This document shows positions 27,801 to 36,113 of a DNA stretch of 64,000 bases, in pieces. Each line of letters starts with the position of its first letter. The stretch's first letter is position 1. Where the stretch lies: contig NZ_JAJIUJ010000119.1 in NCBI RefSeq assembly GCF_020880415.1, forward strand, positions 186,001 through 250,000, in the 5' to 3' direction. The DNA comes from Xanthomonas euvesicatoria pv. euvesicatoria (GTDB lineage Bacteria; Pseudomonadota; Gammaproteobacteria; Xanthomonadales; Xanthomonadaceae). The translations under genes were made by a program, and so were the position numbers. Below the pieces are notes generated by a model that made no database searches, was not told the DNA's origin, and saw only the letters and a program-made list of their open reading frames with translations.

Positions 27801-30800
27801 AGGCCGCCTGCACCACATGCAACGCCTTGGGATTACGCCACTGCGCCAGCAGCGCGGCTTCGCGCGCCCTGGCTTCCTGCAGATGCGCGTGCTTGACGTG
27901 GCCATAGCCGCGAATGTGTTCCGGAATGCTGGCGATCTGCGCGGCCAAGCCCACGTTATCGGCATCCAGCCGTTCCAGCAGCATGTCCACGGTTGCGCTG
28001 TAATCGGCAATCAGCCGACGCTCGCCACGCCGTTCTTCGCTGTAGCCGAAGACGTCGAACTTGCCGCCACGCAGGAACTTCAATCGCGCCAGCAGCTTGA
28101 AGGCGGTGAACATCCACGGCCCGTACTCGCGTTTGATCAGGTTGCCGTGTGCGTCTTTCTTTGCCAGCAACGGCGGCGCCAGATGGAAGCGCAGGGTGTA
28201 GTCGCCCTCGAACTGTTGTTGCAACCGACGCTGGAAATCGCCACGCGTATACAGCCGCGCCACCTCGTATTCATCCTTGTAGGCCATCAGCTTGAAGGCG
28301 TACCGGGCCACCGCCTCGGTCAGTGCGCTGCTGCCGGGCACGCGCTGCAGCTCGTGCGTGCGTACGCGCTCGACCAGGCTGCGATAACGCTGCGCGTAGG
28401 CCGCATCCTGGTAGTCGGTCAGGAACGCGACGCGACGCGCGATGGCCTCGTCCAGCGAATGCGCCAACTGCTCGTCGTCGAGCGGCGCGGCCGGTGCAGC
28501 GACCTCGCCATGCAACGTGCTGCCGTCGGTCTGTGCCAGCGCACGCGGTGCGCTCTGGCCGCTGAGATCGTGCTCTTCCCAGCTGCCTGGTCCGCGTGCA
28601 TGCGGTGTATCGCCATGCAGATGTGCAGGCGCGTCGGCACTGGCCAGACCCGCAGCGCGTTGCACCGCCGGCAGATCGATCGCCGCCAGGCGCCCCCAGG
28701 CGAACGCCTGCTGATTCATCGCAACGGCTGCACCATTGAGTTCGATCGCGCGCATCAGCGCCGCATGCGATAGCGGCACCAACCCGTGCTGCCACGCGTA
28801 GCCGAGCACGAACAGATTGCTGGCGATGGCGTCGCCCAGCAACGCCGTTGCCAGCTGCGTGGCATCCAGCAACAACGGCTCCTGGCCACCGAGCGCAGTG
28901 CGCACACCGGCGATGATCTCGGCAGCGGGAAACTGCAGGTCCGGTTGCGTGGTGAACGTGCCCGGCATTGCTTCGTAGGTGTTGAGCACCACCTGGGTGC
29001 GGCCATCGCGCACTTTGGAGAGCGCCCAATAATCGTTGACCACCACCATGTCGCAGCCCAGCACCAGGTCTGCTTCGCCGGCGGCGATGCGCACGGCGTG
29101 GATGTCGGCGGGCTGGCGTGCGATGCGGATATGCGTGGTCACCGCGCCGCCTTTCTGCGCCAGGCCGGTCTGGTCCAGCACCGTGGCGCCCTTGCCTTCC
29201 AGGTGCCCGGCCATGCCGAGCAGCGCGCCGATGGTCACCACGCCGGTGCCGCCGACGCCGGTGATCAGGATGTTCCAGGGCCGTTCCAGCGCGGTGCGCT
29301 TGGGCGGTGAGGGAAGCGTGTCCAGCAGCGTGCTGGCGTCGCGCCGCTTGCCCTTGCGCGGGGCACCGCCATGCACGGTGACAAAGCTCGGGCAAAAGCC
29401 CGCGACGCAGGAATAATCCTTGTTGCAGTTGGACTGGTCGATCTGGCGCTTGCGCCCGAATTCGGTTTCCTTCGGCAACACCGACACGCAAAAGCTTTTC
29501 TCGCCGCAATCGCCGCAGCCTTCGCACACCAGCGAATTGATCATCACCCGCTTGGGCGGATCGACCAGCTTGCCGCGCTTGCGACGGCGGCGTTTCTCGG
29601 TGGCGCAGGTCTGGTCGAAGATCAGGATCGACACGCCCTTGACGGTGCGCAGGTGCTGCTGCACCGCATCCAGTTCGCCACGATCGTGAAACGCGACCTC
29701 AGGCGGAAACAGCTCGCGCCGCCGCGTCCACTTGCCGATGTCGTCGCTGACCACCGCAATCTCATGGATGCCTTCGGCGCGCAGCTGGTGGGCGATGTCC
29801 GGCACGGTAAGCGTGCCGTCCACCGGCTGCCCGCCGGTCATCGCCACCGCATCGTTGTAGAGAATCTTGTAGGTGATGTTGACGCCGGTGGCGACCGACT
29901 GCCGGATCGCCAGCGAGCCGCTATGGAAATACGTGCCATCGCCCAGGTTCTGGAACACGTGCGGGGTGTCGGTAAACGGCGCCTGCCCGGACCACGTGAC
30001 GCCTTCGCCGCCCATGTGGGTGAAGGTGTCGGTGGCACGGTTCATCCAGGTCACCATGTAGTGGCAACCGATACCGCCCAGCGCGCGCGAGCCTTCCGGC
30101 ACGGCGGTGGAGGTGTTGTGCGGGCAGCCGGAGCAGTAATGCGGCACGCGCGGGAATTGCGCGCGCGGCAAAGCCATTTCCGCTTCCTTGGCGTCCATCC
30201 AGCGCAGCCGCTGCTGGATCGAATCGGTATTGATCGTGCTCGATTGCAGCAGGCGCAGGATGCGCCTGCCGATCACCGCCGCGATGGTGGCCGGCGTCAG
30301 TTCGCCGGTGGACGGCAGGATCCACGCGCCCTGCTCATCGTACTTGCCGACAATGCTCGGCCGCGCGCCGGCGCTGGCCGGCCAGTTGTAGAACAGTTCC
30401 TTCATCTGGCGCTCGATGAAGGCCTTTTTCTCTTCCACCACCACGATGTCTTCAAGCCCCTGCGCAAACGCGCTGATCCCTGCCGGCTCCAGCGGCCAGG
30501 TCATGCCGACCTTGTAGACGCGGATGCCGATCTGCGCGCAGGCCTGCGCGTCCAGACCCAGGTATTCCAGCGCCTGCAGCACGTCCAGGTAGCTCTTGCC
30601 GGTGGTGACGATGCCCAGTCGCGCATTTGGTGAATCCAACACCACCTTGTCGATGTGGTTTGCGCGCGCAAAGGCTTGCGCGGCGGCGATCGCATACCGG
30701 TGCAGGCGCATCTCCTGGTCCACTGGCGGGTCCGGCCAGCGGATGCTCAAGCCGCCCGGCGGCAGTGCGAAATCCTCCGGCAGCACGATGGTGCGCGCGA

Positions 30801-31506
30801 ACGGGTCCACGTCCACCGAGGCGGACGATTCCACCGTTTCGGCAATCGTCTTGAAGCCGATCCAGCGCCCGGTGTAGCGGCTCATCGCCCAGCCGAGCAG
30901 GCCCATGTCCAGGATGTCCTGTACCCCGGCCGGATTGAGGATGGGCATCATCGCGCTGACGAATTCGTCTTCGGACCCGTGCGGCAGGGTCGAGCTGCGG
31001 CAGGCATGGTCGTCGGCGGCCAGCGCCAGCACGCCGCCAAACGGCGAGGTGCCGGCGGCATTGCCGTGCTTGAAGACGTCGCCGCTGCGGTCCACGCCCG
31101 GCCCTTTGCCGTACCACATGCCGTAGACGCCCTGCACGTTCGCGCCGGGGAACAGGTTGGTCTGCTGGGTGCCCCACACCATGGTGGCGGCAAGGTCCTC
31201 GTTCAGACCTGGAGTGAAGGTGACCTTGGCCGCGTCCAGGTGTTTGCGCGCCCGCCACAGTTCCAGGTCCAGCCCGCCCAGCGGGCTGCCGCGGTAGCCG
31301 CTGATGAAGCCGGCGGTCTCCAGCCCGGCGGCGTCATCGCGCAGGCGCTGCAGCAGCGGCAGCCGCACCAGCGCCTGCACACCGGACAGGTAGATGCGCC
31401 CATCGGTGCGCGTGTACTTGTGGTCCAGCGTGTAGTCCGCATCCACCCGGCCGAGCTCCGGCGTGTTGGCAGAGTCGGGAGAAGAAAGCGCAGCGGTACT
31501 GGTCAT
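27799..31506 (-). CDS. Indolepyruvate ferredoxin oxidoreductase, fused alpha-beta form
   Basis: A protein of about 1235 residues. The N-terminal half is IorA-like with TPP-dependent domains, including a pyrimidine-binding region near 50-250 and a core with GGIGCHYMVTWMN near 470. A cysteine-rich insert (CEGCGDCGEKSFC then CNKDYSCVAGFCP, residues about 675-720) probably carries iron-sulfur clusters. Residues about 755-950 are the gamma/IorB domain (NILITGVGGTGVVTIGALL), followed by a DUF6537-like C-terminus. The family oxidatively decarboxylates aryl or branched 2-oxo acids. ATG at 31506 is the probable start; 31542 is an alternative. No ferredoxin gene is adjacent. Confidence 0.92.
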   Translation of the reverse strand: MTSTAALSSPDSANTPELGRVDADYTLDHKYTRTDGRIYLSGVQALVRLPLLQRLRDDAAGLETAGFISGYRGSPLGGLDLELWRARKHLDAAKVTFTPGLNEDLAATMVWGTQQTNLFPGANVQGVYGMWYGKGPGVDRSGDVFKHGNAAGTSPFGGVLALAADDHACRSSTLPHGSEDEFVSAMMPILNPAGVQDILDMGLLGWAMSRYTGRWIGFKTIAETVESSASVDVDPFARTIVLPEDFALPPGGLSIRWPDPPVDQEMRLHRYAIAAAQAFARANHIDKVVLDSPNARLGIVTTGKSYLDVLQALEYLGLDAQACAQIGIRVYKVGMTWPLEPAGISAFAQGLEDIVVVEEKKAFIERQMKELFYNWPASAGARPSIVGKYDEQGAWILPSTGELTPATIAAVIGRRILRLLQSSTINTDSIQQRLRWMDAKEAEMALPRAQFPRVPHYCSGCPHNTSTAVPEGSRALGGIGCHYMVTWMNRATDTFTHMGGEGVTWSGQAPFTDTPHVFQNLGDGTYFHSGSLAIRQSVATGVNITYKILYNDAVAMTGGQPVDGTLTVPDIAHQLRAEGIHEIAVVSDDIGKWTRRRELFPPEVAFHDRGELDAVQQHLRTVKGVSILIFDQTCATEKRRRRKRGKLVDPPKRVMINSLVCEGCGDCGEKSFCVSVLPKETEFGRKRQIDQSNCNKDYSCVAGFCPSFVTVHGGAPRKGKRRDASTLLDTLPSPPKRTALERPWNILITGVGGTGVVTIGALLGMAGHLEGKGATVLDQTGLAQKGGAVTTHIRIARQPADIHAVRIAAGEADLVLGCDMVVVNDYWALSKVRDGRTQVVLNTYEAMPGTFTTQPDLQFPAAEIIAGVRTALGGQEPLLLDATQLATALLGDAIASNLFVLGYAWQHGLVPLSHAALMRAIELNGAAVAMNQQAFAWGRLAAIDLPAVQRAAGLASADAPAHLHGDTPHARGPGSWEEHDLSGQSAPRALAQTDGSTLHGEVAAPAAPLDDEQLAHSLDEAIARRVAFLTDYQDAAYAQRYRSLVERVRTHELQRVPGSSALTEAVARYAFKLMAYKDEYEVARLYTRGDFQRRLQQQFEGDYTLRFHLAPPLLAKKDAHGNLIKREYGPWMFTAFKLLARLKFLRGGKFDVFGYSEERRGERRLIADYSATVDMLLERLDADNVGLAAQIASIPEHIRGYGHVKHAHLQEARAREAALLAQWRNPKALHVVQAA

Positions 31507-31701
31507 GGCGTGCCCGGAAAGGGTGGCTGGGCCCCGGTGCATGTCATCTGAAACTATCTGACGCACCCGACGGATTCCAAAACGGCGGCGCAAAGTGTAA
31601 CAGTCAGCTTTTCCGCACCTATCCCTGTGCGGATGCGCAGCCGACGCGCTGCGGGTAGGATGGGGATGGGAAGGGGTCGTTTGCTGTCAGGGGAAAACAC
31701 A

Positions 31702-32337
31702 GTGAAAAGGAAATACGCGTGGGCCGCTCTGGCCCTGCTCGGAGGGGTGTGGTCGTTGGCGCAGGCGCAGAGCTTGCCCAAGCCCAAGGAGTTCTATTTC
31801 GACGAAGACCGCGGTACCACCAAGGCCGTTGTGGCCGTACAGGGCCAGGGCGATGCAGTCGTCGACCGGCTGGCGGCGATGGTGCAACGCGACGCCCGTG
31901 CGGCCGATCCGCGCGCGCAGTTGGCGGCGCTGGCTTATGCGGGCGGGCGCACCCAGTTGGGCGATGAGTTGTATCAGGGCGCGCTGGCGCTGGTCTCCAA
32001 CGGCAGCCAGCAGTACCGGGCCATCACCTGGAACTATGGATGGGACCTGCTGCGTGCCGACCAGCCCGACAAGGCGCTGCAGCAATGGGCCAACCTGGCC
32101 AATGGCCGTCCGGCCACGCCGGAATGGCTGCCGACCACGGCTGCACTGGCGCTCTGGCGCGCCGGACGCAAGCAGGAGGCGGTCGAGTGGTATGCCGCAG
32201 CCGTGCGCACCTGGCCGGACCGTTGGAGCAGTACCGCCAACTACGCCAGCCTGTTGCCGGAATGGCGCGAGGCAGAGCGCGCCAGCCTGGCCGAGGTCTT
32301 TGCGGCCTGGCAGGCCAACCCGCCGGCGTTTCCGTAA
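31702..32337 (+). CDS. Exported TPR-like protein of unknown function
   Basis: A 211-residue protein that starts with GTG. AGGGG lies 8 bases upstream, and MKRKYAWAALALLGGVWSLA is a clear signal peptide cut near AQAQ. The mature part is helical and looks like two or three tetratricopeptide-type repeats (YRAITWNYGWDLLRADQPDK, TTAALALWRAGRKQEAVEWY, RWSSTANYASLLPEWREAER). It is divergent from the oxidoreductase gene. It probably acts as a periplasmic protein-interaction scaffold. The longer upstream frame lacks a ribosome site. Confidence 0.75.
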   Translation: MKRKYAWAALALLGGVWSLAQAQSLPKPKEFYFDEDRGTTKAVVAVQGQGDAVVDRLAAMVQRDARAADPRAQLAALAYAGGRTQLGDELYQGALALVSNGSQQYRAITWNYGWDLLRADQPDKALQQWANLANGRPATPEWLPTTAALALWRAGRKQEAVEWYAAAVRTWPDRWSSTANYASLLPEWREAERASLAEVFAAWQANPPAFP

Positions 32338-32610
32338 GCGCCTCGCCGCGCTGCGGGAGTTCCTGCAGCGCGGCGTGTGCAGTGAATCGACCGGTTGCCG
32401 CCATTTGCCGATACGCCAGGCGCCATCTGGCGCGTCGGCCTGCCGCCTACTTGAAACGAAGACGTCTAATCGTTGATTCCGCTAGCTCAGTGAAAGGCTG
32501 AGCAGGTCTGCGCCTGATCGCAGTCACGACTCAAAACTTTGGCGTGCCGACGTTGCGAAGTCGATGCGGGAGAGCAACGCGTTGGTCTGTGGCGTGGCTG
32601 CGGGGTCCTT

Positions 32611-32650
32611 GTCCGCCCACCATCGCAGGACACGCTGCAAGTACGTTTTT
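32611..32650 (+). repeat. Diverged 40-bp repeat, copy 1
   Basis: Begins GTCCGCCCACCATCGC and matches 32924-32963 at 35 of 40 positions, same orientation, 313 bases apart. Confidence 0.7.
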
Positions 32651-32923
32651 GTAAGCGCTTGCGCGGCAGCCGTGCCGCGTAAGGTCCCGCGACGGCGGGC
32701 GCAAGGACCAGTTGAGATGGTCGATGCGCAGAGCTAAGACAGCAGCAGGTCGCCTGGCTGGCGCGGCGTCCTCGCTCCTTCAATCGAGTCACCAACGAAC
32801 TGTCTGATGCGCTGTGCTTGCCGATCGCGGGACCGTTGGCGGCATGGATCCCGCCATCGAGCCTCCACGGACGGGTTCACGGCGTGTCGCGCACTCGGCG
32901 CTGCAAGCTTGCTCCACGGCCTG

Positions 32924-32963
32924 GTCCGCCCACCATCGCGGAACACGGTGCAAGGACGTGTTT
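32924..32963 (+). repeat. Diverged 40-bp repeat, copy 2
   Basis: Begins GTCCGCCCACCATCGC, then diverges at five positions from copy 1 at 32611-32650. Both lie in the long non-coding stretch before the AEC permease. Confidence 0.7.
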
Positions 32964-33171
32964 GACCAACGCATTGTCCGGAGCGGCGAGGGCGCCGCGT
33001 GTTCGATACGCTGGCTTCCGCATAGGGAAACGATGCGGTCGTGGCAGCTCCGCGGTGACCGGAGCTCGGGTGGCGTGCACCTTGCACCCCAGCCAGGCCA
33101 ACGCATCCACCGATGCGCGCACCGCGCGCTATGCGATCCTGTGCATCGCTTTCCAACGGACACGATCGCGC

Positions 33172-34089
33172 ATGGCGGTAGATGCATTTGCCTTGATTCT
33201 GGCCATGTTGGGGCTGGGCCTGCTGTTCGCCCGCCTGCGGGTGTTGCCGGACAACAGCGCCGATGTGCTCAACCGCATCGTGCTGTACATCTGCCTGCCG
33301 GCGTCGGTGCTGACCTATGTCCCGCGCCTGCATCTGGATGCTTCGCTCGGTGGGGTGATTGCCACGCCATGGCTGCTGACCGCCATCATCGTGCCGTTGC
33401 TGTGGGGTTGCAGCCGCCTGTTGCGCTTGGGCCGCGCCGAATACGCCGCGCTGCTGATGTGTGTGGTGTTTACCAATTCAAGCTTCATCGGCTTTCCGAT
33501 GGTGCGCGCGCTGATCGGCGATCACGCGCTGCCGTATGCAGTGGTCTACGACCAGTTCGGCACCTTCGTGTTGCTGTCCACGTTCGGGCTGTATGTGCTG
33601 GCCCGGTACAGCGGCGACACCCCGCCGACCGCACGGCTGATCGCGATGCGCGTGCTGCAGTTCCCGCCGTTGTGGGCGCTGCTGTTCGCCTTGACCCTGA
33701 TGCCCGAGCAACCGCCGGCCTGGATTGGCTTGGGCCTGAAGAACCTGGCCGATGCGATGTTGCCGCTGGTGATGCTGTCGGTGGGCTTTTCGCTGCAGCT
33801 GCGCCTGCCTGCCGACGAACTCAAGCCCTTGGCGGTGGGCCTGGTGTTCAAGCTGCTGCTGATGCCGGTCCTGGCCTTGCCGTTGTCCTGGGGGCTGGGC
33901 CTGCATGGGCAGATGCTGCAGACCAACGTGCTCGAATCGGCCATGCCCACCATGATCACCGCCGCCGCGCTGGCCATTTCGCACCGGCTGGCCCCGCGCC
34001 TGGCTGCAGCGATGGTCGGCTACAGCATCCTGCTGTCGTTGCTGACGCTGCCTGCGTGGGCCTGGCTGCTGGCGCGGCTGGTGGCGTGA
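33172..34089 (+). CDS. AEC-family (auxin efflux carrier-like) permease
   Basis: A 305-residue membrane protein with about ten hydrophobic segments, of the AEC transporter family. Typical features are FTNSSFIGFPMVRALIG near residues 100-116 and NVLESAMPTMITAAAL near 265, which form the discontinuous helices of the two five-helix repeats. Bacterial members transport organic anions such as malate. The frame is open from 32818, but the ATG at 33172 starts the first helix (MAVDAFALILAMLGLGLLF). No operon partner. The 323 bases downstream, to 34412, contain nothing I can support. Confidence 0.88.
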   Translation: MAVDAFALILAMLGLGLLFARLRVLPDNSADVLNRIVLYICLPASVLTYVPRLHLDASLGGVIATPWLLTAIIVPLLWGCSRLLRLGRAEYAALLMCVVFTNSSFIGFPMVRALIGDHALPYAVVYDQFGTFVLLSTFGLYVLARYSGDTPPTARLIAMRVLQFPPLWALLFALTLMPEQPPAWIGLGLKNLADAMLPLVMLSVGFSLQLRLPADELKPLAVGLVFKLLLMPVLALPLSWGLGLHGQMLQTNVLESAMPTMITAAALAISHRLAPRLAAAMVGYSILLSLLTLPAWAWLLARLVA

Positions 34090-34412
34090 AACCGTAACGC
34101 TCGCAGCAGCCAGAGCGCGCTGGCGCCGCAGGCACACGCTTGCGCTTGTTCGGGCTGTGGTACGCCAACACCTGCAACATCGGCGCCATGCTGCATTGCG
34201 ACGCCGCGGCTGAGCGATACGCGTGGACGATCTTGCGCCGTGCCAGGCTTCCATCGTTGCCACGCACAGCTGCGGCGCAAGGCCTTGCGCGCATCGGCTG
34301 AAGGTCTGCGCTGTCGTTGCCTGTCCCGCAGCAGTGCGTTTAACGCGTTTCGACTACTTCCTCACCTTGCCGCGGTGTACGCTGCCGGCTTGCTCCCGGA
34401 AGCGAGGCGTGC

Positions 34413-35045
34413 ATGAAGACAGTCCTGGTGGCCGCCTCCAAAGGCGGCGTCGGCAAGACCACGATCGCCACCAATCTGGCCGCACATGCGGCGTTGCAAG
34501 GCCAGCGCACCGTGCTGGCAGATGCCGATCCGCAAGGCTCGTCCACCCGCTGGGCAGAGCGCCGCGCCAGCCTGGAAAGTGCGGTCTTGCCGATCGACGC
34601 CACCAAGCGCCGCAGCTGGCAGAGCGCCGTGCCGGACGGCACCGATGCCCTGATCGTCGATGCGCCGGCCGGTGCCATGGCCGACGACCTGAGCGGATTT
34701 CTCGACCACGTCGATGCCATCGTGGTACCGGTGTTGTCCTCGGCGCTGGATATCGAAGCGGTGGTCGGCTTTCTCAACACGCTGGCCAAGGTGCCGCGCG
34801 TGCATCAGCGCAAACTGCCGGTGGGCCTGGTGCTCAATCGTGCCCGTCCCTGGACCCAGACCTCGCAACAGGCCGCCGACATGATCGGCAACTGGCCGTA
34901 TCCGCTGGTGACCCAACTGCGCGACACCCAGGCCTATGTGGTGATGGCCGGGCTGGGACGCAGCTTGTTCGACTACCGCTCGGCGCAGGTGCGCGACCAT
35001 CAACAGGACTGGGAGCCGCTGTTCAAGTGGCTCAAGAAGTCCTAG
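34413..35045 (+). CDS. Orphan ParA/MinD-family ATPase
   Basis: A 210-residue P-loop ATPase with deviant Walker A SKGGVGKTTIA (residues 9-19), switch DADPQGSSTRW and Walker B-like IVDAPAGAM. It is about the size of VirC1/orphan ParA proteins and lacks the N-terminal DNA-binding domain of long plasmid ParA. No ParB gene or parS-like repeat is nearby, so it probably positions some other cargo. It is followed 15 bases later by sixA. Role unknown. Confidence 0.87.
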   Translation: MKTVLVAASKGGVGKTTIATNLAAHAALQGQRTVLADADPQGSSTRWAERRASLESAVLPIDATKRRSWQSAVPDGTDALIVDAPAGAMADDLSGFLDHVDAIVVPVLSSALDIEAVVGFLNTLAKVPRVHQRKLPVGLVLNRARPWTQTSQQAADMIGNWPYPLVTQLRDTQAYVVMAGLGRSLFDYRSAQVRDHQQDWEPLFKWLKKS

Positions 35046-35060
35046 AACCGGAAAGTTCCT

Positions 35061-35537
35061 ATGCGCGAATTGATCTTGTTGCGACATGCCCACGCCGAAC
35101 CGGCCGATACCGGCCAGGCCGATTTCGATCGCCCGCTGTCGCCGCACGGCATCGCCGAGGCCGAGGCGGCCGGGCGTTGGCTGCGCGAGCAGCGGCTGGT
35201 GCCCGACCGGGTGCTGTGCTCCCCGGCCCGCCGCGCCCGCGAAACCCTGGAGGCGGTGCTCGAGCTCACCGGCTACATCGAACAACGGCTGGACGAACGC
35301 ATCTATGAGGCCACGCCCGGCACCCTGGCCAGCCTGGTGGACGAACATCGCGAGGCCGAGCGCCTGCTGCTGGTGGGCCACAACCCTGGCCTGGAACGGC
35401 TGGCAGCGCTGATGCACAGCGGCCAGACCGGCGATTACCGCGGCATGCCCACCGCCTCGATCGCGTTGCTGGCCTTGCCGCTGGACGCCACCATCGAGCC
35501 GGGCATCGCCCGCCTGACCGCCTTCTGGTGGCCCTGA
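35061..35537 (+). CDS. sixA: Phosphohistidine phosphatase SixA-like
   Basis: A 158-residue histidine-phosphatase-superfamily protein. The catalytic RHA motif is in LILLRHAHAEP (His at about residue 9), and the second His is in LLLVGHNPGLERL near residue 100. SixA removes phosphate from phosphohistidine on signalling or phosphotransferase proteins. The length and compact form match SixA rather than phosphoglycerate mutase. It lies between the ParA gene and yceI with gaps of 15 and 3 bases, so it is part of a run of co-oriented genes. Confidence 0.87.
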   Translation: MRELILLRHAHAEPADTGQADFDRPLSPHGIAEAEAAGRWLREQRLVPDRVLCSPARRARETLEAVLELTGYIEQRLDERIYEATPGTLASLVDEHREAERLLLVGHNPGLERLAALMHSGQTGDYRGMPTASIALLALPLDATIEPGIARLTAFWWP

Positions 35538-35540
35538 TCC

Positions 35541-36113
35541 GTGTCATCGTCGCTGCGCTGGTACGCCTGGCTCGCGCTCTGGGTCGTGTTCCCCTGCATG
35601 GCGCAGCAGAAGGTGCAGTCCATCGACCCGGCGCAATCGCGCTTCGGGTTCGAGATCAAGACGCGCTTCGGAATGAAGATCGAGGGGTTTTTCCCGCGTT
35701 TTCGCGGTGATGTGGTGACCTTGGCCGATGGGCGTCAGCAGGTGCGCTTCCGGCTGGACGCCACTCAGGTGGAGATCCCCGGCAAGGACCGCTACACCAG
35801 CTGGATGCGCGGGGAAGATTTCTTCGACGTTGCGCAGTACCCGGTCGTCGAATTCGAGTCGCTGCCGTATGTCGACGAAGTGGTGAAGCAGGGTGGCGAC
35901 ATCGTCGGCAACCTGACCATCCGCGGAATCACCCATCTGGAAACGCTGCATGTGGTGCCGGCCGAATGCACGCGGCCGGGCTATGATTGCGACGTGATCA
36001 GTCGAGGGACGGTCCTGCGTGGACGTTACGGAATGAATGCGTGGCAGATGGCCCTGGGCGACAGGGTGACGTTCATTCTGCGTGGGCGCCTGCAGGAGGC
36101 GCGGCGCCCGTGA
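35541..36113 (+). CDS. YceI-family periplasmic lipid-binding protein
   Basis: A 190-residue protein starting with GTG, with a signal peptide cut after PCMAQ. The mature chain is a YceI lipocalin-like barrel: IDPAQSRFGFEIKTRFG, RFRGDVV, FFDVAQYPVVEFES and VGNLTIRGITH are family landmarks. YceI proteins bind isoprenoid or other amphiphilic lipids in the periplasm. It is immediately after sixA and overlaps the next lipoprotein gene (GTGA), suggesting a shared envelope-lipid role. Ligand unknown. Confidence 0.88.
   Translation: MSSSLRWYAWLALWVVFPCMAQQKVQSIDPAQSRFGFEIKTRFGMKIEGFFPRFRGDVVTLADGRQQVRFRLDATQVEIPGKDRYTSWMRGEDFFDVAQYPVVEFESLPYVDEVVKQGGDIVGNLTIRGITHLETLHVVPAECTRPGYDCDVISRGTVLRGRYGMNAWQMALGDRVTFILRGRLQEARRP

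Larger units (their letters stand above)
32338..33171. other. Long intergenic region with one diverged direct repeat
   Basis: No convincing gene is visible in these 834 bases. Several open frames exist, but none has a family resemblance or coupled ribosome site, and they are poor in hydrophobic cores and rich in Arg/Pro/Cys, as expected of antisense or non-coding GC-rich DNA. It contains two related 40-base stretches listed separately. Confidence 0.6.

Noticed and set aside
32475-32515. tRNA-like stretch GCTAGCTCAGTGAAAGGCTG
   Set aside because: The D-arm-like bases are present, but no matching acceptor or T-stem can be formed in the surrounding sequence.
32734-33333. 199-codon minus-strand frame across the empty region
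   Set aside because: It overlaps the start of the AEC permease gene and is Arg/Pro-rich without motifs.
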